A DNA stretch of 64,000 bases, taken from assembly GCA_027943335.1 (NCBI GenBank), contig BSBK01009273.1, positions 2,228,501-2,292,500 of the forward strand, written 5' to 3'. This DNA comes from Chamaecyparis obtusa. Its lineage: Eukaryota; Streptophyta; Pinopsida; Cupressales; Cupressaceae. A model generated the notes under the pieces. That model searched no databases and had not been told where the DNA came from. It was given only the letters and a program-made list of their open reading frames with translations. Below, in pieces: positions 60,421 through 64,000 of the stretch (its first letter is position 1; every line of letters starts with the position of its first letter). Made by a program: the position numbers and the translations under genes.

Positions 60421-61228
60421 TCTCCTTGTTTCCATCATGTTTGTCTGCTTGATCTTTCTTCTGATACCAGCGATCTTTCTTCTTATATCCTAGTTTTCCA
60501 TAGTACCAGCAATCGCTAGGTCCTCTTGACTGAGACCCTCTTTCCCTTTGACTTCCCCCGTGATTTTCCATGATTTCCAAAGTTGTTTCCTCTATCTCTT
60601 GTTTTTGCCTCTTCTTTTTGCATTCAATACACTACCCGATGTGGATGCCCCTAAGATTTTCCTATGAATTTCCTCACTCAATATAACACCAATAACATCA
60701 TCAAACTTTAGGGTATTAGAACCAGAAATAGAATTACTAACAGCCATTACCAAGCCATTCCAGCTTTCTGGCAAAGAACACAAAATCAAGAGAGCCCTAA
60801 CCTCTTCATCAAAAGTAATTTTAATTGAGGCTAACTGACTTGTAACTATATTAAACTCATTCAAATGATCAGCTACTGATCCACCTTCTACCATTTTCAT
60901 ATTAAATAAATGCTTCATAAGAAATACCTTTTTTGAAGCTAAAGGCTTTTCATACAACTTCGCTAGGGTATCCATCAGATCTTTAGCTTTCATTACTCCA
61001 GTAATATTGAATGCCACTGATTGTACCAGACATAAATGAATACTCCCCAGTACCTTCCTGTCCAAAATATCCCAATCTTCCTGAGACATTGTTGCCCTCT
61101 TTCTTGGCTATTCCCTCTAATGGCTGCCATAGATCCTTCTGATAGAGATAGTCCTCTATTTGTATCTTCCATAACTAGAAGTTTTTCCCATTAAAATTAT
61201 CAACCTTCAGCCTACCCTCATCTGCCAT
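60421..61228 (-). pseudogene. gag: G gag
   Basis: ATG at 61228 (MADEGRLKVDNFNG), then a stop and a one-base insertion near 61098 that shifts frame. The main domain, 61089-60592, is open for 165 codons (QEDWDILDRKVLGSIHLC, FLMKHLFNMKMVEGGSVADH, LILCSLPESWNGLV). The tail with the knuckle (CWYYGKLGYKKKDRW, two ligands changed) is in the next frame, 60580-60421. Confidence 0.87.
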
Positions 61229-61314
61229 TTGTCCCACTTAATCGAGAGACTCTCCCATTGACTCGTGAGACCTGCTTCAGAGAATAGATGAAAGAACAAA
61301 ATGAAATAACCTTG

Positions 61315-61326
61315 CCTGTGATACCA
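61315..61326 (-). promoter_or_regulatory. G primer-binding site
   Basis: Minus strand TGGTATCACAGG, two bases from the 5' LTR, with the same two-base spacer as in E. Initiator-Met type with one or two changes. Confidence 0.85.
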
Positions 61327-61328
61327 CT

Positions 61329-61661
61329 TGTTAGGATTAACAAGGTAGAAATAACAATTAGATGTAAATATAACCAATATCAGAAAACAATAAACCACAC
61401 AGAAGAGAACACAAGACTCAAAGATTTAACATGGTTCACCCAATCCCTGGGCTACATCCACCAACAATGAGTCCAATATTATTATTATCCAGTGATTACA
61501 ACTTGATTACAATCTGTAATCCCTTACAACTCAATTCCACCGTAAGTACTAAAATCATACATCATGAAATCCCTAACCCTAAGCCATTATGAGGTCGAGA
61601 GGAAAAGTGTACAGTACTTGCTTGGATAGTACTTTCCTGATCAATCACCACAAGCTAACAT
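61329..61661 (-). repeat. G 5' LTR
   Basis: 333 bp, plus strand tgttaggattaac to caagctaaca. Outer neighbour tgatg. Confidence 0.92.
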
Positions 61662-62218
61662 GATGAATTATATATTGATTTAGGGAAATATTTCATATTT
61701 TTGATGTGTGGTTGGGTGTGAAGAAAGTTCTCTAGATCTCTTGAGGTAAAATCATTCATCTTTAGGAGGTAGAGGAGGTTTGGAAAAGATATCTAAATTG
61801 TATTTCATTGGAACTGACCTAGGCATAAGGGTGGATGTGATTAGACAACCTCAAAAATCTCATATCATTGTTGTGATCTTATAAGGAAGTGAGCCTTCCT
61901 CAGGGTTTTATCCCTCTTGTATTTGAGTAGTAAGCTCTAGGAAGTGTGCCTAAATACATGTGCATTCCACATTTGTAACATGTTATACTTCTGATAAGAT
62001 ATAGTCATTTTGTGGGTTTTAGCCCCACTGAGGTTTTTCCATTAGCAGGGTTTCCTCGCTAAAAATATTAGTGTTTTGTGTTGTGCATGTGTTTCTGATT
62101 CATGCATGCAAGTTTAATTTAATAGATCTATGAGATAAGGGTTTTAAGGTTTAATTTTTTTAAATAATTGATTCACCTACCCAACCCCTCTCAATTTTTC
62201 GATGCCATATTTCCATCA
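61662..62218 (+). repeat. Cop1 3' LTR, piece 3
   Basis: Finishes the alignment to the 5' LTR (about 18480-19028), including gataagggttttaaggttt, and ends tttccatca. Followed by caata (62219-62223), the right target duplication of Cop1. Confidence 0.87.
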
Positions 62219-64000
62219 CAATATTCACATCCAATCCCAAGGATTATGATTATTTGGTGATCTTTGATAATACAAATTTGTAATGTGATTGGTCTATTTT
62301 GGTCCTCATCAATATTTGTCAATTTTTTATAAAGAAAGGGCTCGGATTTTATATGTTTAAAGATGTATATTAGGTCTATGGTTTGGTTTTCCCATTTTGT
62401 ATAGATATGGTTCTAATTTTAATTTTAGATGGTAGTGTTAGCCCATTTTGTATTTGGCTAGGTAGTAGTGCAAAGGGTAGGCAAGGTATTTGGATCAAGT
62501 TATTTGGTTACCTTTCAAGATGGACAATTGTGAAACTTTTTATTATTAAAAAAAATTATAATTATCACTAATTTTTATATATGTGTGTGTGTGTTGGGGG
62601 GGGGGGGGGGGGGGGGGGGCGGGGGGGAGGGGGTGGCACACACACACATTCTTTATAAGTTCATGATTAAATATAAACCTTCATAAACTATTAAAAACTT
62701 GATATTTGCAAATTCTAAAACCATATTTTTAAATTTACAAGATTTGTTATAAATAGCTCTTATGGATATGTGTGAAACTCATTTTTAATATAGGGCCCTA
62801 AATCCATGAATTGTAATCCCAATTATCTATTTTGAAAGCCTTTCTTTAAATTTAAAATCTTAACCAACAATTTTTAACATTTCAAAAATTGAATTCCTAT
62901 TCCCTAGCTATTAATTTCTTGAATTTCAAAATTTAGTGTCCTAATTTTAATGTTAATAGAATTTATAGTTTCAAATTGGGGGCTGGAGTTTTGAAATTAT
63001 AGTTTCAAGTGCATTGAACAAGTTAAAAACAATCAATGGATTCTCAATCTAGGTTTTAACATTCTAAGTGATATAACCTATATTTCTAAGTCACATACCT
63101 AGGGTGCTTCAATTGTATAATTAGGGTTTCTAACTCATAAGTAGAATTTATAACTCATATAATTTGGGTTTCTAAGTCACATACCTAAGGTTTCATTTTA
63201 ATTAAATAAATCCAATGAATTTAAGAATAAAATATTTTCCAAAAAAAGAGATATGAACAAGAAATCAAGAATTAAATAACTTAAAGAAACAAAGAACAAA
63301 CATGCAATTGATAATAAGAAAGGACGAATTGTGTATTGTGTGCACTTGGTAGATAGTCTAGTTGAAGTGGCAAGTGATGTAGCATGCGAATGATCTTCCT
63401 CAAGAAAAAAAACACCTCATGGGTTTTTTCTAACACCATTTCACTATTAGTTAAATATGACAGTTTAATATTTTGCATTGGGCTTATATATTTTTCCAAA
63501 AAACAAGGCAGTTAATAAGGGCTCACTCGAATGTGTGTTTGAGCAATCCCTCCAAAAATATTAAAATAATGTCACTACCCAAAAATATTTGTTTGAAGGC
63601 CTTCTTAGTTAGACCTTTATCTGAACTAGGGTGTTCGAATGAAGGCCTACAAGTTCAAGAAAAGGATAAAAAGAACCTTCATTTGAAAATATATGTAAAA
63701 ACGAAGGTGTTTGATAAAAAAATTTTTGGAAACCTTTTTGTTTGTGGGTGAGATTGTAACCCACTATTTTGAGATCATCCATAAGAGTATGGCCTTTTTT
63801 TATATGGATGTAATACCCACCTATTTGCTACCATTTCTATTTGTGATGACAAATACTATAAGGCCTTTTTATTGCTCGAACTAGATCCTTAGATCTAGAT
63901 TTTGTGATGATTTGATGTTAGGATAATACTTGTTGATGATTCAATACTATGATACTTGGAGTATTCAATGCATATCATGTTATTAGTTAGATGATGATCA
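62219..64000. other. Right flank
   Basis: AT-rich, no gene recognised. The longest frame (63473-63751, 92 codons) has no known motif. No paired repeats, primer site or tRNA were seen. Apart from the G-run it holds nothing I can name. Confidence 0.5.
62582..62648. repeat. (TG)n-(G)n-(CA)n tract
   Basis: A TG array (62582-62594), 24 consecutive G (62596-62619), further G-runs broken by single C, A and T bases, then a CA array (62637-62648). The TG and CA arms are inverted repeats, and the G-runs could form G-quadruplex DNA. Exact run length is prone to sequencing error. Confidence 0.9.

Larger units (their letters stand above)
56801..61661 (-). mobile_element. Element G: copia, E family
   Basis: 4,861 bp between perfect tgatg duplications (56796-56800, 61662-61666). 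LTRs 332 and 333 bp with about 25 differences by hand count, mostly transitions (about 92% identity). Complete copia order on the minus strand and the least interrupted element of the window. It is the same family as E but inserted in the opposite direction. Confidence 0.93.
17653..62218 (+). mobile_element. Cop1: copia element interrupted by a nested cluster
   Basis: The host of the whole nest. The 5' LTR (17653-19028) and the 3' LTR (37525-62218, in three pieces) match end to end once insertions are removed. The interior is gag, protease, integrase, RT and RNase H in copia order. Removing insertions leaves about 1.38 kb LTRs and a 4.9 kb interior, normal for copia. Target duplication caatc (17648-17652) against caata (62219-62223) matches at 4 of 5 bases. 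Its catalytic motifs are destroyed, so this is an old, dead copy. Confidence 0.9.

Noticed and set aside
63473..63751. 92-codon frame in the right flank
   Set aside because: No known domain and no support from neighbours; left as unassigned.
1..64000. Integrated pararetrovirus or envelope-bearing retrovirus
   Set aside because: No movement-protein, coat or envelope-like frame found; all pol genes have LTR, tRNA primer and integrase signs of plant copia or gypsy elements.

Overview
The window is a repeat-dense stretch of a large plant nuclear genome. It holds plant-type Ty1/copia elements (primed by initiator-Met tRNA), Ty3/gypsy elements with a chromodomain after the integrase, a gag-only gypsy-like element and miniature LTR elements. 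I found no host gene, rRNA or tRNA gene, CRISPR array or prokaryotic feature. The depth of nesting and the long life of broken copies suggest a gymnosperm (conifer-like) or another large-genome seed plant. That is an inference from style, not proof.

Layout. 1-7611 is unassigned AT-rich flank with an AT-repeat block, a small GC-rich hairpin cluster (about 4989-5172) and a possible decayed solo LTR (about 5211-6584). 7617-16102 is a minus-strand, non-autonomous LTR retrotransposon (called H here) with 5-bp target duplications. It has a Gag-like zinc-knuckle frame and a second long frame of unknown function, but no polymerase. 16108-17647 is flank with a GT microsatellite. 17653-62218 is one old plus-strand copia element (Cop1) of about 7.7 kb, swollen to 44.6 kb by later insertions. 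62219-64000 is flank with a long G-run.

Insertions in Cop1, left to right: a minus-strand chromovirus composite with three LTRs (A/B, 21560-31401); a 337-bp TRIM (I, 31639-31975); a non-coding element whose two LTRs carry the same 55-bp core in opposite orientation (D, 32249-35124); a solo LTR (35404-36273); a plus-strand chromovirus (C, 38047-56488) in the 3' LTR, holding a copia element (E, 38968-51493), which itself holds a gag-protease-only element (F, 40164-47753); and a second E-family copia copy on the minus strand (G, 56801-61661). Cop1 > C > E > F is four levels deep. Every insertion is bounded by a perfect or 4-of-5 5-bp target duplication, so the order of events can be read directly: Cop1 first, then C, then E, then F.

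Working together. All coding frames belong to the transposition cycle: Gag packages RNA, protease cuts the polyprotein, RT and RNase H copy RNA to DNA, and integrase inserts it. The chromodomain may steer chromoviral integration. All copies carry stops or frameshifts, so none looks autonomous now. H, F, D and I lack polymerase and would have depended on proteins supplied in trans. The most novel-looking items are the unknown long frame and five-knuckle Gag of H, the inverted LTR core of D, the TRIM I, the three-LTR composite A/B and the single uninterrupted-phase Gag-protease frame of F.
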